NCBI GenBank assembly: GCA_017470245.1
Contig: JAFUEV010000076.1
Location: 1-41,501 of the forward strand
Source: a bacterium
GTDB lineage: Bacteria > Cyanobacteriota > Vampirovibrionia > Gastranaerophilales > Gastranaerophilaceae
DNA: 41,501 nt
Direction of reading: 5' to 3'
The translations under genes were made by a program, and so were the position numbers. Positions 7,084 through 16,324 of the stretch are shown here, one piece after another (position 1 is the first letter of the stretch; each line of letters begins with the position of its first letter). The notes under the pieces are model-generated. The model was not told the DNA's origin and ran no database searches. It saw only the letters and a list, made by a program, of their open reading frames with translations.

Positions 7084-8922
7084 CTATTGCTTTAGAATTA
7101 CATCCGGTACTTCATAGTATTTGCAGGACGGGCATTGCTGTCTTGCATAAAAATTACCGTCAGTACTTGCAAATCTTGATTTGTAATTCGCTATTACTGA
7201 AGAAGGTGTTTTGGATTTCGTTACACAGAAAACATAGCCTTTGTCATTATCTTGTGGTCGAGAATATCCGACATTCATAAAACGAGAATCTTTATAGAAT
7301 ACATAAACAGGTAATGTTGAACCCGTTGCAGCATCTCTTACTTTTATATTTGTCCAAAATCTTACATTTGTTTGATTAATTCCATACGTTTTAAGTATCC
7401 CTGTTAATTCTGCTATATTAGGAAGTCTTCCTCCTTTTGAAAAACAATATGAATCTTTTTCGTGTCTTGTTTTTAATTCCGGTTGCATACTTATAACATC
7501 AAAAGAAGGAGAGCAGAAGTTTTGTTCCCAAATTTCTTTCTCTTTGAATATTCCCATATCACCATATTCCATAAACGGATAAAAGCATAGTCTTATGTGT
7601 TTTGTTTTTTCTGTTATTCCTGTTGAAATAGAATTTTCAGGAATTTCATAATTTTGAGATATTGATAAAGTCGGATTATATGCATATCCTGCTTGAATTA
7701 ACTGGTTAAATACTTCTTGGTTAACTTCTTTTACGCTAAAGTTAACATGTTTTTTCTCGCCTCTAATTGTTTTATTTTCAGGTGGCGGAGGTACTACTTG
7801 GCGATGATTATTGTCTACTTTTGATATTTCGTTAAAGAAGTTTCTGTTGAATTTCTTAGTTAGCATTGTTTGAATATCTTCTTTTCTTTCTAAATCAAAA
7901 TTTCTGTAGAAATACGGCTCATCTTTTATTCCGTAGTTTTCACTTGCCGGAGCAACACAATATAGTTCCGGACGTACATTAGCCGGCTTCCTGACAATTT
8001 CATAAGACATATTTTTATAATGTAGAACAAGCGGATATTCTTCATTTAACCCATCTTTATCACTTGTCCAGTAATATTTTTCACCAAAGGTATCAAACCT
8101 GTTAAATACAATATGATATGCTTCTAAGTAATTGGGTACAGATGCATTTAAAGCTCTGCAAAATCTGTCTGCTCTGGTATAATCATCAAACGGATTTGAT
8201 TCGGATGTATAAAGGAAAGGAACTTTCAAGGTATCTGCAGACATTAATTGCTTAGCTCTTGGGCTTACACTATTATGAATTTTTAAGAAATTTGTTGCGT
8301 ATTTAACTGTGAGTCTTGAAACTCTAAATCTGCCCTGCTTATCAAAATTTTGTGCAATCTGAATTCTGTTAATAATGTTGAATAATGAAATTATAGATAA
8401 TATAACAATCAGAGTTATAATAATTGTTTTAGCTGCTGTTTGTCTTTTTCTTGCTTTAAATGAAGGGATAATTAAAGCAGGTACGACGAAAAATATGAAA
8501 ACAAGCAGGAGTATTGATGGCATTAACATTGATATGGTTGACATAAAGAATGTGAATATAAACGTTACATTCGCAGCATCAGGGTTTACGGTTACAAGAC
8601 ATATAGTACTGAATAATATCGTTAGAGTCAGAAATAAAAGAAATAATAATATGTTAAGAGGATAGTTCATGTATAAGACTTCTCGTCTTAATATTTCTAA
8701 CTTCTTTTCTGTCTTTTCCAATAAAATATAAAGATAACCAAGAAAGACAAACAAATTAATGAATAAACTTATAAGAGTATAGTTGTTTTTTGTAATGTTA
8801 CAAACAAAAAATAAAATTATGTGTAATATGACAAGTATTCCAACTACTGCCATATTTATTTTAAAAAGTTCTTTTGGCTTTTTTTGTAAATTTTGATTAT
8901 TTTTTTTGTTATCTGTTTTCAT
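7084..8922 (-). CDS. Polytopic membrane protein with two Lcl/DUF1566-like modules
   Basis: Residues 1-20 are basic and cytoplasmic. About five hydrophobic helices follow (about 22-42, 48-68, 87-112, 118-152 possibly two, 165-187). The remaining 420 residues are soluble. Two segments match each other and the Lcl C-terminal/DUF1566 pattern: FCRALNASVPNYLEA...YYWTSDKD...YCVAP (about 253-325) and YCFSKGGRLPNIAEL...RFWTNIKV...YVFCV (about 492-567). Known members with the RLPTxxEL...YWSST...VRCVR pattern are C-type-lectin-like extracellular or periplasmic modules, so an exported binding role is inferred. A C-terminal CPSC at 597-600 follows. The family as a whole is not recognised. A 62-base gap to the M49-like gene allows co-transcription. 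Confidence 0.6.
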   Translation of the reverse strand: MKTDNKKNNQNLQKKPKELFKINMAVVGILVILHIILFFVCNITKNNYTLISLFINLFVFLGYLYILLEKTEKKLEILRREVLYMNYPLNILLFLLFLTLTILFSTICLVTVNPDAANVTFIFTFFMSTISMLMPSILLLVFIFFVVPALIIPSFKARKRQTAAKTIIITLIVILSIISLFNIINRIQIAQNFDKQGRFRVSRLTVKYATNFLKIHNSVSPRAKQLMSADTLKVPFLYTSESNPFDDYTRADRFCRALNASVPNYLEAYHIVFNRFDTFGEKYYWTSDKDGLNEEYPLVLHYKNMSYEIVRKPANVRPELYCVAPASENYGIKDEPYFYRNFDLERKEDIQTMLTKKFNRNFFNEISKVDNNHRQVVPPPPENKTIRGEKKHVNFSVKEVNQEVFNQLIQAGYAYNPTLSISQNYEIPENSISTGITEKTKHIRLCFYPFMEYGDMGIFKEKEIWEQNFCSPSFDVISMQPELKTRHEKDSYCFSKGGRLPNIAELTGILKTYGINQTNVRFWTNIKVRDAATGSTLPVYVFYKDSRFMNVGYSRPQDNDKGYVFCVTKSKTPSSVIANYKSRFASTDGNFYARQQCPSCKYYEVPDVILKQ

Positions 8923-9036
8923 ACTTAATCCGTTAAAAATATATAATTTAATTATTTTATAATAAATTTAGGTCATAATATATAATTCCTAAATCTATTA
9001 TACTAAATTTTTTGATTTTTTTATTAATTCTTATTG

Positions 9037-9042
9037 TATAAT
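9037..9042 (+). promoter_or_regulatory. -10 element of kdsD-kdsC
   Basis: A perfect TATAAT preceded by TTG lies 34 bases before the kdsD GTG. A weak TTGATT at 9012-9017 is 19 bases upstream. Confidence 0.45.
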
Positions 9043-9075
9043 TTTAATATATTGATGTAAAAAGGGAAATAAATA

Positions 9076-10059
9076 GTGGCTATATTAACAAGTTCATCAT
9101 TAATTGAATTAGCTAAGAGTGTATTTCAGATAGAAGCTGATTCTGTATTAAAGTTAAAAGAAAGAATTAATACAAATCTGGAAGAAGCTATATCTGTAAT
9201 AATGAAATCAAAGGGACGTGTTATTGTTACAGGTATGGGAAAATCGGGTTTGATAGGCAGGAAAATAGCTGCTACACTTTCGTCAACAGGAACGCCATCA
9301 TATTTCTTACATCCTGCAGAAAGTACTCATGGTGATTCCGGTATTGTAACAAGAGAAGATGTTGTTATTGCAATATCTAACAGTGGTGAAACAACAGAAC
9401 TGCTTAATTTATTGCCTTTAATAAAAAGATTTGAAGTCCCTTTAATTGTTCTTGCAGGTAATAAAAATTCCACTTTAGGTAAGTGTGCGGATATCTATTT
9501 TGATATATCTGTAGAAAAAGAAGCATGCCCATTGGGAAAAGCTCCTACAGCAAGTACTACTGCTACATTAGCGATGGGTGATGCAATTGCTGTATGTTTG
9601 TTAAAACAAAGAGGTTTTTCTGAAGAAGACTTTTTATTGTACCATCCTTCAGGTGCTTTAGGAAAAGGTGTATTATATGTTGTCGGTGATTTGATGTTAA
9701 AAGATGAATCTTTAATGCCAATTGCTCATGAAGATGATACATTCCTGGAAACAGTTGATTTGATATCTAAAAAACGATTGGGTTGTGCTTTAATAGTAGA
9801 TAATGATAATAAATTAACCGGATTATTGACTGATGGTGATATAAGAAGAATCTTGTTGAGATATCCAGATGTTTCTGTATTAAGAAATAAAACAGTGATG
9901 ACTAGAAATCCTAAAACGATAACGGCAGATGCTATGGCAACAAAAGCATTGGCATATATGGAAAAATATTCTATAACAGCACTTGCCGTATGTGATGGAA
10001 ATAACCACCCTAAAGGAATTATACATATTCATGATTTGTTGAAAGCAGGTGTTGCATAA
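9076..10059 (+). CDS. kdsD: Arabinose-5-phosphate isomerase (KdsD/KpsF family)
   Basis: The enzyme interconverts ribulose-5-phosphate and arabinose-5-phosphate, the first committed step to Kdo of LPS. The 327 residues contain a SIS domain with GMGKSGLIGRKIAATLSSTG (about 53-72), the HPAESTHGDSG signature, and SNSGETTELL. Two CBS domains follow (about 208-262 and 275-327). The start is GTG with AAGGGA upstream. It overlaps kdsC by one base (TAATG), so the two are translationally coupled. It implies an LPS outer membrane. Confidence 0.93.
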   Translation: MAILTSSSLIELAKSVFQIEADSVLKLKERINTNLEEAISVIMKSKGRVIVTGMGKSGLIGRKIAATLSSTGTPSYFLHPAESTHGDSGIVTREDVVIAISNSGETTELLNLLPLIKRFEVPLIVLAGNKNSTLGKCADIYFDISVEKEACPLGKAPTASTTATLAMGDAIAVCLLKQRGFSEEDFLLYHPSGALGKGVLYVVGDLMLKDESLMPIAHEDDTFLETVDLISKKRLGCALIVDNDNKLTGLLTDGDIRRILLRYPDVSVLRNKTVMTRNPKTITADAMATKALAYMEKYSITALAVCDGNNHPKGIIHIHDLLKAGVA

Positions 10060-10577
10060 TGATAAAACTTAATCTTGATTTAAGAAGCCGAGCATTGAAA
10101 ATAAAATTGGTTGCATTTGATGTAGACGGTGTTATGACTGACGGCAGTATGATATATGATGAAAACGGTATTCAATATAAGACATTTAATGCAAAAGACG
10201 GACAAGGTATTGCGATGTTAGTAAAGTTGGGTGTAAAAACTGCAATTATAACGGCAAAAGAAAGTAATGCAGTTAAGCATCGTTTTGAAGATTTGGGAAT
10301 GACGAAATTGTATATGGCTCAAAAAAATAAAATGCTTGCATTAAAAGAAATGATGGAAGAATTTAATCTTGAACCTTCAGAAGTTGCATATATGGGTGAT
10401 GATTTGCCGGATATCTCCGTATTAAGGGAAGTAGGTTTGGCATGTTGCCCTAATGATGCTGTTAGTGAAGTAAAAAATATATGCCACTTTATATCCGCAA
10501 AACGAGGTGGTCGAGGTGCTGTTAGAGAACTTACTGATTTGATTTATAAAACTCAAAGTAAAAATAATAGTCTTTAA
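10059..10577 (+). CDS. kdsC: 3-deoxy-D-manno-octulosonate 8-phosphate phosphatase
   Basis: KdsC is a tetrameric HAD hydrolase of subclass C0 that removes phosphate from Kdo-8-P. The 172-residue product has motif I FDVDGVMTDG (nucleophile D21, D23), motif II IITAKES, Lys around NKMLALKEM, and motif IV MGDDLPDISVL, all in the compact cap-less layout. The ATG overlaps the kdsD stop. kdsA and kdsB are not in the window. Confidence 0.92.
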   Translation: MIKLNLDLRSRALKIKLVAFDVDGVMTDGSMIYDENGIQYKTFNAKDGQGIAMLVKLGVKTAIITAKESNAVKHRFEDLGMTKLYMAQKNKMLALKEMMEEFNLEPSEVAYMGDDLPDISVLREVGLACCPNDAVSEVKNICHFISAKRGGRGAVRELTDLIYKTQSKNNSL

Positions 10578-10614
10578 ACTGGAATAGTTATAACTATAAT
10601 TAAAATAATAAAAT

Positions 10615-10645
10615 AAAAAGAGAACCAATCGGGGTTCTCTTTTTT
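10615..10645. terminator. Bidirectional terminator between kdsC and rpsR
   Basis: A 12-bp stem (AAAAAGAGAACC, 10615-10626, with 10633-10644) around AATCGG ends in T-runs on both strands and separates the convergent kdsC and rpsR. Confidence 0.92.
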
Positions 10646-10665
10646 ACTCTAACTCTCTTAATAAA

Positions 10666-10899
10666 TTATGATTCAAAAACATAACATAATAAAGAAGCTT
10701 CTCTTGCTTTTTTAACAGCTTTAGCAAGCATTCTTTGATGTTCGGCGCAAGTACCTGTAATTCTTCTTGGAAGAATTTTACCTGCTTCAGTTAAATATTT
10801 TCTTAATTTTTGTGCATCTTTATAATCAATATTATCGATTTTATCTGCACAAAAACTACAGTTTTTACGTTTTTTCTTGTCTAATTGTTCTTTTGCCAT
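10666..10899 (-). CDS. rpsR: Small ribosomal subunit protein bS18
   Basis: The 77-residue protein carries the S18 core [22 protein letters not shown] and [19 protein letters not shown]. It is the zinc-binding (C+) form: C14, C17, C51 and H54. It is the last gene of rpsF-ssb-rpsR, 47 bases after ssb, and contacts S6 in the platform of the 30S subunit. The SD is AGAGGAAA before the ATG. Confidence 0.96.
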   Translation of the reverse strand: MAKEQLDKKKRKNCSFCADKIDNIDYKDAQKLRKYLTEAGKILPRRITGTCAEHQRMLAKAVKKAREASLLCYVFES

Positions 10900-10946
10900 T
10901 ATATTTTCCTCTATTCTACTTATATTTTTTATTGAAGGTTCTTAGC

Positions 10947-11351
10947 CTAAAACGGGATTTCCTCTTCGCCGATTAGAACATCATTGTTCATTTCGACCTC
11001 ACCGAATTTTACAACTTCTTCTGATTTTGCAGATGTTTTTGTTTCCGAAGAAGTTGTTGATGTTACAACTTCAAAACTTGATAAATCAAGTTCCATAACT
11101 TTCTTTTCGGTACCGTCTTCATTTTTAAAAGTTGACATTTGAAGTCTGCCTTCAATTACAATCTTGTCACCTTTTGATACGGAACTTTCAACAGCATCTG
11201 CGTTGTTGCCTCTTGCTACAACTCTTATAAGAGATTGTTCTCTTTCATCTATGTTAACTGTGAAAGTTGTAACAGGAATATCGTTGCCCGTAAATCTTTT
11301 TTCGGGTTTTCTGTACACTGTTCCTGATAATACCGCTCTAGCTAATGACAT
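10947..11351 (-). CDS. ssb: Single-stranded DNA-binding protein
   Basis: SSB coats ssDNA and recruits replication and repair enzymes. The 134 residues comprise an OB fold (about 1-100), with LSGTVYRKPEKRFTGNDIPV and KGDKIVIEGRLQMSTF, a short Ser/Thr/Lys linker, and the acidic interaction tip EEEIPF at the very C terminus. Its place between rpsF and rpsR is the classical arrangement. The C-terminal linker is shorter than in E. coli SSB. Confidence 0.95.
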   Translation of the reverse strand: MSLARAVLSGTVYRKPEKRFTGNDIPVTTFTVNIDEREQSLIRVVARGNNADAVESSVSKGDKIVIEGRLQMSTFKNEDGTEKKVMELDLSSFEVVTSTTSSETKTSAKSEEVVKFGEVEMNNDVLIGEEEIPF

Positions 11352-11365
11352 TTTTCTCTCCGTTA

Positions 11366-11662
11366 TTATGCTTTTACAGATGTTGTTTCAAGTAACATAA
11401 CTCTTAAGATGTTTTCATTTAATCTTAATTGTCTGTTAAATTTTGCAACTTGTTCAGGTGCCATTTCAAAGTTGTGAACACTGAAATAGCCGTCTCTGTA
11501 ATCTTTTATATCATAAGATAATTTTTTACGACCCATTTTATCTGTAGATAAAACTTTGCCGTCCAAGCTTGTTATTGCTTCTTCAATTTTTTCAACTAAT
11601 TTATCATATTCTTCAGAATCGATATTAGGTTTAATTATTGATAATAATTCGTAAGTTCTCAA
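11366..11662 (-). CDS. rpsF: Small ribosomal subunit protein bS6
   Basis: The 98-residue product begins MRTYELLSIIKPNIDSEE and has the DKMGRKKLSYDIKDYRDGYF core typical of S6. It forms a heterodimer with S18, encoded two genes downstream. The start is a TTG at 11662, chosen because AAGGAGA is 7 bases upstream and the family begins Met-Arg-x-Tyr-Glu. A TATAAT about 25 bases upstream on the same strand is the likely -10 of the operon. Confidence 0.95.
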   Translation of the reverse strand: MRTYELLSIIKPNIDSEEYDKLVEKIEEAITSLDGKVLSTDKMGRKKLSYDIKDYRDGYFSVHNFEMAPEQVAKFNRQLRLNENILRVMLLETTSVKA

Positions 11663-11685
11663 TTTATTTCTCCTTGACCTGTTAA

Positions 11686-11691
11686 ATTATA
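11686..11691 (-). promoter_or_regulatory. -10 element of rpsF-ssb-rpsR
   Basis: On the minus strand TTGTATAAT lies about 24 bases upstream of the TTG start. No convincing -35 is visible. Confidence 0.4.
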
Positions 11692-11908
11692 CAATATAAA
11701 TGTTATCATGAACATTTTTAAATACAAACATAATAATTACAAATATTTACCTTTAGCGGAGCAAAATTTTTGCATATTTTTAATTCTTGCTCTTAATATA
11801 TCCTTTTTTGATTTTTTGTTAAAAGTTTATGAATGAATTGCGTTGATATAATAAATTAATGTATAGTCTTTTAATGTGATTATCCTGATATTGTTATGGA
11901 GTCTTTAA

Positions 11909-13387
11909 TTGAAAAAATTAGGTTTGTTTAATATAGTATTTTTTATTATACTTCTAATTGTAGTTGCTCTTGGCATTTTTATTAGAATACATGCTTTTTT
12001 ACATACGCATAATATTTTTTATGATGAAGCAGCATTATTACTTAATATAAAAGAGCGTACATATAGCCAATTATTTTTGCCTCTTGATTATGAACAATGT
12101 TGTCCTCCCCTTTTTATGATTTTGGGGAAATTTATATATACGCATTTTGGTTTGAATTTATATGCAATAAAATCAATTCCATTTGTTTTCTCTTTATTGT
12201 CATTAATTTTATTTACATTCTTATCATTAAAAATGTTTAGAAGCAGAGTTGCTATTATAATATCTAACTTTATGTTTGCTTTTTCATACTGGCTTTTAAC
12301 TTATACAATGTTTTTTAAGCACTATATAAGTGATGCATTTGTTTCAATTTTAATTTTGTTTGTTGCATATCATTATAAAGATAGAATCTTGTCCAAAGTT
12401 GATGTAAGTATTCTTGCTATTTTGGCTATTTTATGTCTGTTAATGTCATATACATCTGTAATAATACTATCAAGTACTTTTATAGTTTTTGTTTTGTATA
12501 AGTACAATAAATCAGAGCGTAAAGAATGGTTGAAAAAAAGTCTGCTGTTTGTTTTAATTTATGGAATATTTTCTGTTGTGTATTATTTTGTGAATATGAA
12601 ATCGCCAGCAAACGCTGATGTTTTTCAAATTGGCTGGGGAGAATTCTATCCTAGAACATTTGAAAATATTGTATTTACTCTAAATTTATTAATGGGATAT
12701 ATATTAAAACCAATAGCTGCACTAGTCATAATGACTATTGCTGGTATTTTTCTCGTTTTTAAAGATAGATTTTCATTTGGAGTATTATTTTTACCATTTA
12801 TTGTTGCATTTATTTTGGCTTATTTTAAAAAATACCCAATATTGCCTGAACGTGTAATTTTATATCTTATTCCTATATTTTTATTACTTGTAAATAAATC
12901 TATCGATTCTATTTTAAAAATTGAAAATAAGTTAATCCGAAATGTTTTTTATTATATTACTATTTTAGTTTTTCTATGTTCATTAAATATTCTTGAAATA
13001 CAACAATTAGTACAAAATATAAAGACAAAACAATATACAAATATAACAGATAAAGTGTATTGGAAAAAGGAAAAAACATCAAATGCTGAGCGTGCTTTAG
13101 AATGGTTTAAACAATATGGTATTACAAAAGATGATTATATAATTGCAAAAATGGCTGATAAATTGGTTTTTGACTTGTATGATAAAGATAATTTGATAAA
13201 TACAAGTAATATATCATATAATAATGAATTTAATATTCCTATAGGTTCAACGATATATGCGTATGTATCAGAAGAATATGATGAATATGAGTTTTTTGAA
13301 GCTGATTTAAAAAATTGTGAGATACTGGAAAAAGTAGAAGATGGCGCTTATTATTTTATAAAAGCTAAAAAAATTAAGGATGATTAG
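11909..13387 (+). CDS. GT-C (ArnT/PMT-like) membrane glycosyltransferase
   Basis: The 492-residue protein has around 10 hydrophobic helices through residue 360, followed by a soluble C-terminal part of about 130 residues. The first extracytoplasmic loop contains HNIFYDEAALLLNI, matching the acidic (D/E) catalytic loop of GT-C enzymes. These transfer sugars from polyprenyl-phosphate donors on the outer face of the inner membrane. The start is a TTG with ATGGAG upstream. No neighbouring glycan genes specify donor or acceptor, so the substrate is unknown. Confidence 0.65.
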   Translation: MKKLGLFNIVFFIILLIVVALGIFIRIHAFLHTHNIFYDEAALLLNIKERTYSQLFLPLDYEQCCPPLFMILGKFIYTHFGLNLYAIKSIPFVFSLLSLILFTFLSLKMFRSRVAIIISNFMFAFSYWLLTYTMFFKHYISDAFVSILILFVAYHYKDRILSKVDVSILAILAILCLLMSYTSVIILSSTFIVFVLYKYNKSERKEWLKKSLLFVLIYGIFSVVYYFVNMKSPANADVFQIGWGEFYPRTFENIVFTLNLLMGYILKPIAALVIMTIAGIFLVFKDRFSFGVLFLPFIVAFILAYFKKYPILPERVILYLIPIFLLLVNKSIDSILKIENKLIRNVFYYITILVFLCSLNILEIQQLVQNIKTKQYTNITDKVYWKKEKTSNAERALEWFKQYGITKDDYIIAKMADKLVFDLYDKDNLINTSNISYNNEFNIPIGSTIYAYVSEEYDEYEFFEADLKNCEILEKVEDGAYYFIKAKKIKDD

Positions 13388-13487
13388 CAAGTCAAGCTTT
13401 GGGTATTGCACTTCGTTTTATCGTCATCCGAAGCGTTTCCGTACTCACTAATGTAATAAAATCTTATTTTACAAATTATGAATGAAA

Positions 13488-14888
13488 TTATGAATGTTCT
13501 TCTTTTGTTGTTCCGTCAGGATAAGTAATTACAACTTCGTATTCTCCTGTTTTTTCGTTTCCTTTTCTACGTTCAACTGTGCCATCGGGATATGTTTTTT
13601 CTGATTCATAATCGCCTGTATCTCTGTTTCCTTTTTGATGTTTTACGCTTCCGTCTTTAAATTGTGTTTCCCTTGTATAATCACCTGTATGAATGTTCCC
13701 TTTTTCGTCCGTTACGTCACCGTCATTCCAATCTGTATGTTTTGTATAATCACCGCTTGCACCATCACCTTTAATTGTTATAACTGTGCCGTCAGATTGA
13801 GTAATTGTTTCATCTAAATCATTTGTTTTTTCGTTTCCTGTAATAACAGTTACAGTTCCATCCGGAGTCGTTGTTGTTTCACTAACTTCTCCAGTTTCAC
13901 GGTTTCCTGCAGTTTTTTTTGTTGTTCCATCTGCTGATGTTTCGTAATATTCATAATCTTGAGTTTCTATATTGTATTTATATGTTGAACTTGACCCGTC
14001 ACTTCTTTTTTCACTATATTCAAAGCCGGTGTGCTTATTCCCTTTTTCTGTAATTTCTGTGCCATCGGCTTTTTTTGTAATGTATTCATATTCACCGGTT
14101 TGTCTGTTTTCACTTTTATGAACTTCTTCACCACTGGGGTCTTTATAAGAGTATTCGTATTTACCGGTAGAATTGTCAATTCTTTCATATTCTAATGTAC
14201 CATCTGCGCCTGTATAAGTATATTCACTATCGCCTGTTTTTGTATTTCCTTTTTTAACTGTTGTCGAACCATCAACCATTTTTTTTGTGCCTTCGTAATC
14301 ACCTGTTTTCTTATTCCCTTTTTCATAATAAGTATTTGATGAATAAAAATCGGCACTATATGTTTCTGTTTCGTAATCTCCAGTTTCTGTATTACCTATT
14401 TCGTGTGTAATTATATTTCCCGTATAGTCGGTTTCTTTTTCATAATTTCCTGTTGCTGGATTTAGTATATACGTTTCTTTTGTACCGTTTGGTTTTGTTG
14501 TGATTGTGTATTTGACTCCATTTTTGTATTCACGTTCTTCAACTGTATTTCCTTCTTCGTCAGTTGATACTTTTGTTGTATATTCACAATTGCCGTCTTT
14601 TACTTCTTGAATGCTTGCGTCTTCTGTTTTTAGGTCGTTAGGAGATTTCCTCAATATTTCCATTATTGATGTTTTACTATTAATATTCAAATCTCCAATG
14701 TTAATTTCTGAAAAGTCAATATCATCTTCACTCATTAAAGAGTACGTATCTCGTTGAAAATCAAAATCGTTATTAACAGATTCTTTTTGAAAAATTCCTT
14801 TTTCTTGTTCCTTTTCTGCTTTTGTTGTTTGAGGATTGTAATTTTCTGCTTTTTTAAAAGCATTTTGTAAAGAATTAATATTTTGCAT
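13488..14888 (-). CDS. Protein with 14 tandem 23-residue TGDYE...DGT...KGN repeats
   Basis: Residues 1-145 are polar, without signal peptide or membrane helix. Residues 146-466 are 14 head-to-tail copies of a unit of about 23 residues with consensus TGDYExxxxxxDGTxxxxKGNxx (units range 20-26). The pattern is close to YD/MORN-variant beta-hairpin repeats, which form long beta-solenoids or sheets. The same style of K/T/G/D-rich repeat occurs in the EF-hand proteins near 26 and 28 kb, but this one lacks an EF-hand. Only a weak SD (GAGCGAG) is present. Function unknown; a surface or secreted adhesin- or scaffold-like role is a guess. Confidence 0.75.
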   Translation of the reverse strand: MQNINSLQNAFKKAENYNPQTTKAEKEQEKGIFQKESVNNDFDFQRDTYSLMSEDDIDFSEINIGDLNINSKTSIMEILRKSPNDLKTEDASIQEVKDGNCEYTTKVSTDEEGNTVEEREYKNGVKYTITTKPNGTKETYILNPATGNYEKETDYTGNIITHEIGNTETGDYETETYSADFYSSNTYYEKGNKKTGDYEGTKKMVDGSTTVKKGNTKTGDSEYTYTGADGTLEYERIDNSTGKYEYSYKDPSGEEVHKSENRQTGEYEYITKKADGTEITEKGNKHTGFEYSEKRSDGSSSTYKYNIETQDYEYYETSADGTTKKTAGNRETGEVSETTTTPDGTVTVITGNEKTNDLDETITQSDGTVITIKGDGASGDYTKHTDWNDGDVTDEKGNIHTGDYTRETQFKDGSVKHQKGNRDTGDYESEKTYPDGTVERRKGNEKTGEYEVVITYPDGTTKEEHS

Positions 14889-15082
14889 CGTTGTTTGTTT
14901 CTCGCTCTTATCTATCCGTAATTCAAAAATAAAATTAATATATATTTAAAAAGATATTTTTCTTATTAATTAACAAAAATTGAGTGTTTGTTAAGATTTT
15001 TAAATAAGTATTATTTCCCCAAATATAATCTGAGTTATATAATCTCTTATTCTTTTATGTTAGAATTTTACTGGGAATAATT

Positions 15083-16114
15083 ATGGACGAAAAAGTAACT
15101 CTTGTAGGAAAATCATTAGAAGAACTTGAACTGTTTATGCTTGAGAACGGACAGTCAAAGTTTCGTGCAAAACAGGTATATAATTGGTTGTATTTAAAAT
15201 CTGTCAGGGATATTGATTCTATGACAGATTTACCACTTTCTTCAAGAGAAATGCTAAAAGATAAAACACAGCTTTGTTCTATAAAAATAAAAGATAAACA
15301 AGTAAGTAAAGACGGAACAATAAAATATTTATTTGAACATAAAGACGGAACTTATGCTGAAGCAGTTTTGATGAGGTTTGATAACAGGGCGAATTTGACG
15401 GCTTGTATTAGTACTCAGGTAGGTTGTCCGATGGGGTGCAGTTTTTGCGCAACTGCAAAACTTGGTTTTACAAGAAATCTCCAATCAGATGAAATTATTC
15501 AACAAATATTTTTAATACAGGCGGATACAGGATTAAAAGTTACAAATATTGTATATATGGGACAAGGAGAACCTTTGTTGAATTTTGATAATCTTATTGC
15601 ATCAATTAAAATATTCAGAGAACAATTTCAAATTGGTGCACGAAGAATTACTGTATCAACCTGTGGCTTGATTCCTCAAATAAATAAATTAGCAGAGCTT
15701 GATTTCCAATCTACTCTTGCAATTTCTCTTCACGCTCCAAATCAAGAAAAAAGACAGTCAATAATGCCGGTTGCCAAAAAATATAAATTTAATGATTTAC
15801 TTTCAACCTTAAAAGATTATACAAATACTACAGGACGCAGAGTTACAATTGAATATGTTTTGATGAAGGGTGTAAATGATTCGGTTGAAGATGCAAAACA
15901 GTTGGCCATTGCCATTTCTAAACTAAAAAGCAATGTTAATTTAATTGTATATAATCAGAATGAAAAAAGTGAATATAAAAAACCGACAAAAGAAACAATA
16001 CAAAAATTTAAATACATATTGGAAGCATCCGGTAAAAAAGTAACAATAAGGTTGGAACGAGGTGCAGATATAGATGCTGCCTGCGGTCAGCTTAGTGCCA
16101 AAATGAAACAATAG
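15083..16114 (+). CDS. rlmN: Dual-specificity rRNA/tRNA adenine-C2 methyltransferase RlmN
   Basis: RlmN methylates C2 of A2503 in 23S rRNA and A37 of some tRNAs by a radical SAM ping-pong mechanism. The 343-residue protein has the cluster motif CPMGCSFC (C115, C119, C122) followed by ATAKLGFTRN, YMGQGEPLLN, and ISLHAPN. The resolving, methyl-carrying Cys is C334 in DAACGQL. The start ATG at 15083 has GGGAA upstream, and a TATAAT-like element lies about 45 bases before it. It is a single-gene unit. Confidence 0.96.
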   Translation: MDEKVTLVGKSLEELELFMLENGQSKFRAKQVYNWLYLKSVRDIDSMTDLPLSSREMLKDKTQLCSIKIKDKQVSKDGTIKYLFEHKDGTYAEAVLMRFDNRANLTACISTQVGCPMGCSFCATAKLGFTRNLQSDEIIQQIFLIQADTGLKVTNIVYMGQGEPLLNFDNLIASIKIFREQFQIGARRITVSTCGLIPQINKLAELDFQSTLAISLHAPNQEKRQSIMPVAKKYKFNDLLSTLKDYTNTTGRRVTIEYVLMKGVNDSVEDAKQLAIAISKLKSNVNLIVYNQNEKSEYKKPTKETIQKFKYILEASGKKVTIRLERGADIDAACGQLSAKMKQ

Positions 16115-16324
16115 TTCTTTTATGTAAAATTTTTATTATAATCACTTGTCAGATTTAAAATTTATGTTTAGAATATTATTGTAGTTCATGCATGTTTTTA
16201 TTTTTTGTGAAGTTCACAATATATGAATCAGGTAGAGCAATTTTTCTAATCAACATAAAAGGAAGCAAAATCCGGCGCAGGAGAAATAAAATAATTTTGC
16301 TTAAAAATAAAAGGGGCATTTTAG
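16115..16324 (+). promoter_or_regulatory. Leader region with long-stem hairpin before the Zn-ribbon gene
   Basis: This 210-base gap has AT-rich promoter-like sequence (TATTATAAT near 16133-16141). Downstream is a 9-bp perfect inverted repeat, AAGCAAAAT (16263-16271) with ATTTTGCTT (16294-16302). Its 22-base loop is unusually GC-rich and contains CCGGCGCAGGAG, an SD-like core with no start codon right after it. The real SD, AAGGGG, is at 16311-16316. Probably a structured 5' UTR of the downstream operon. Confidence 0.45.

Noticed and set aside
11760..11775. GCAAAATTTTTGC palindrome as terminator
   Set aside because: There is no loop and no T-run in the correct place, and it lies in a divergent promoter region with nothing to terminate.
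13388..13487. Possible transposon remnant or RNA in a slightly GC-richer gap
   Set aside because: Only a weak CTTCG...CGAAG repeat is visible; no tRNA fold, no terminal repeats, no target duplication.
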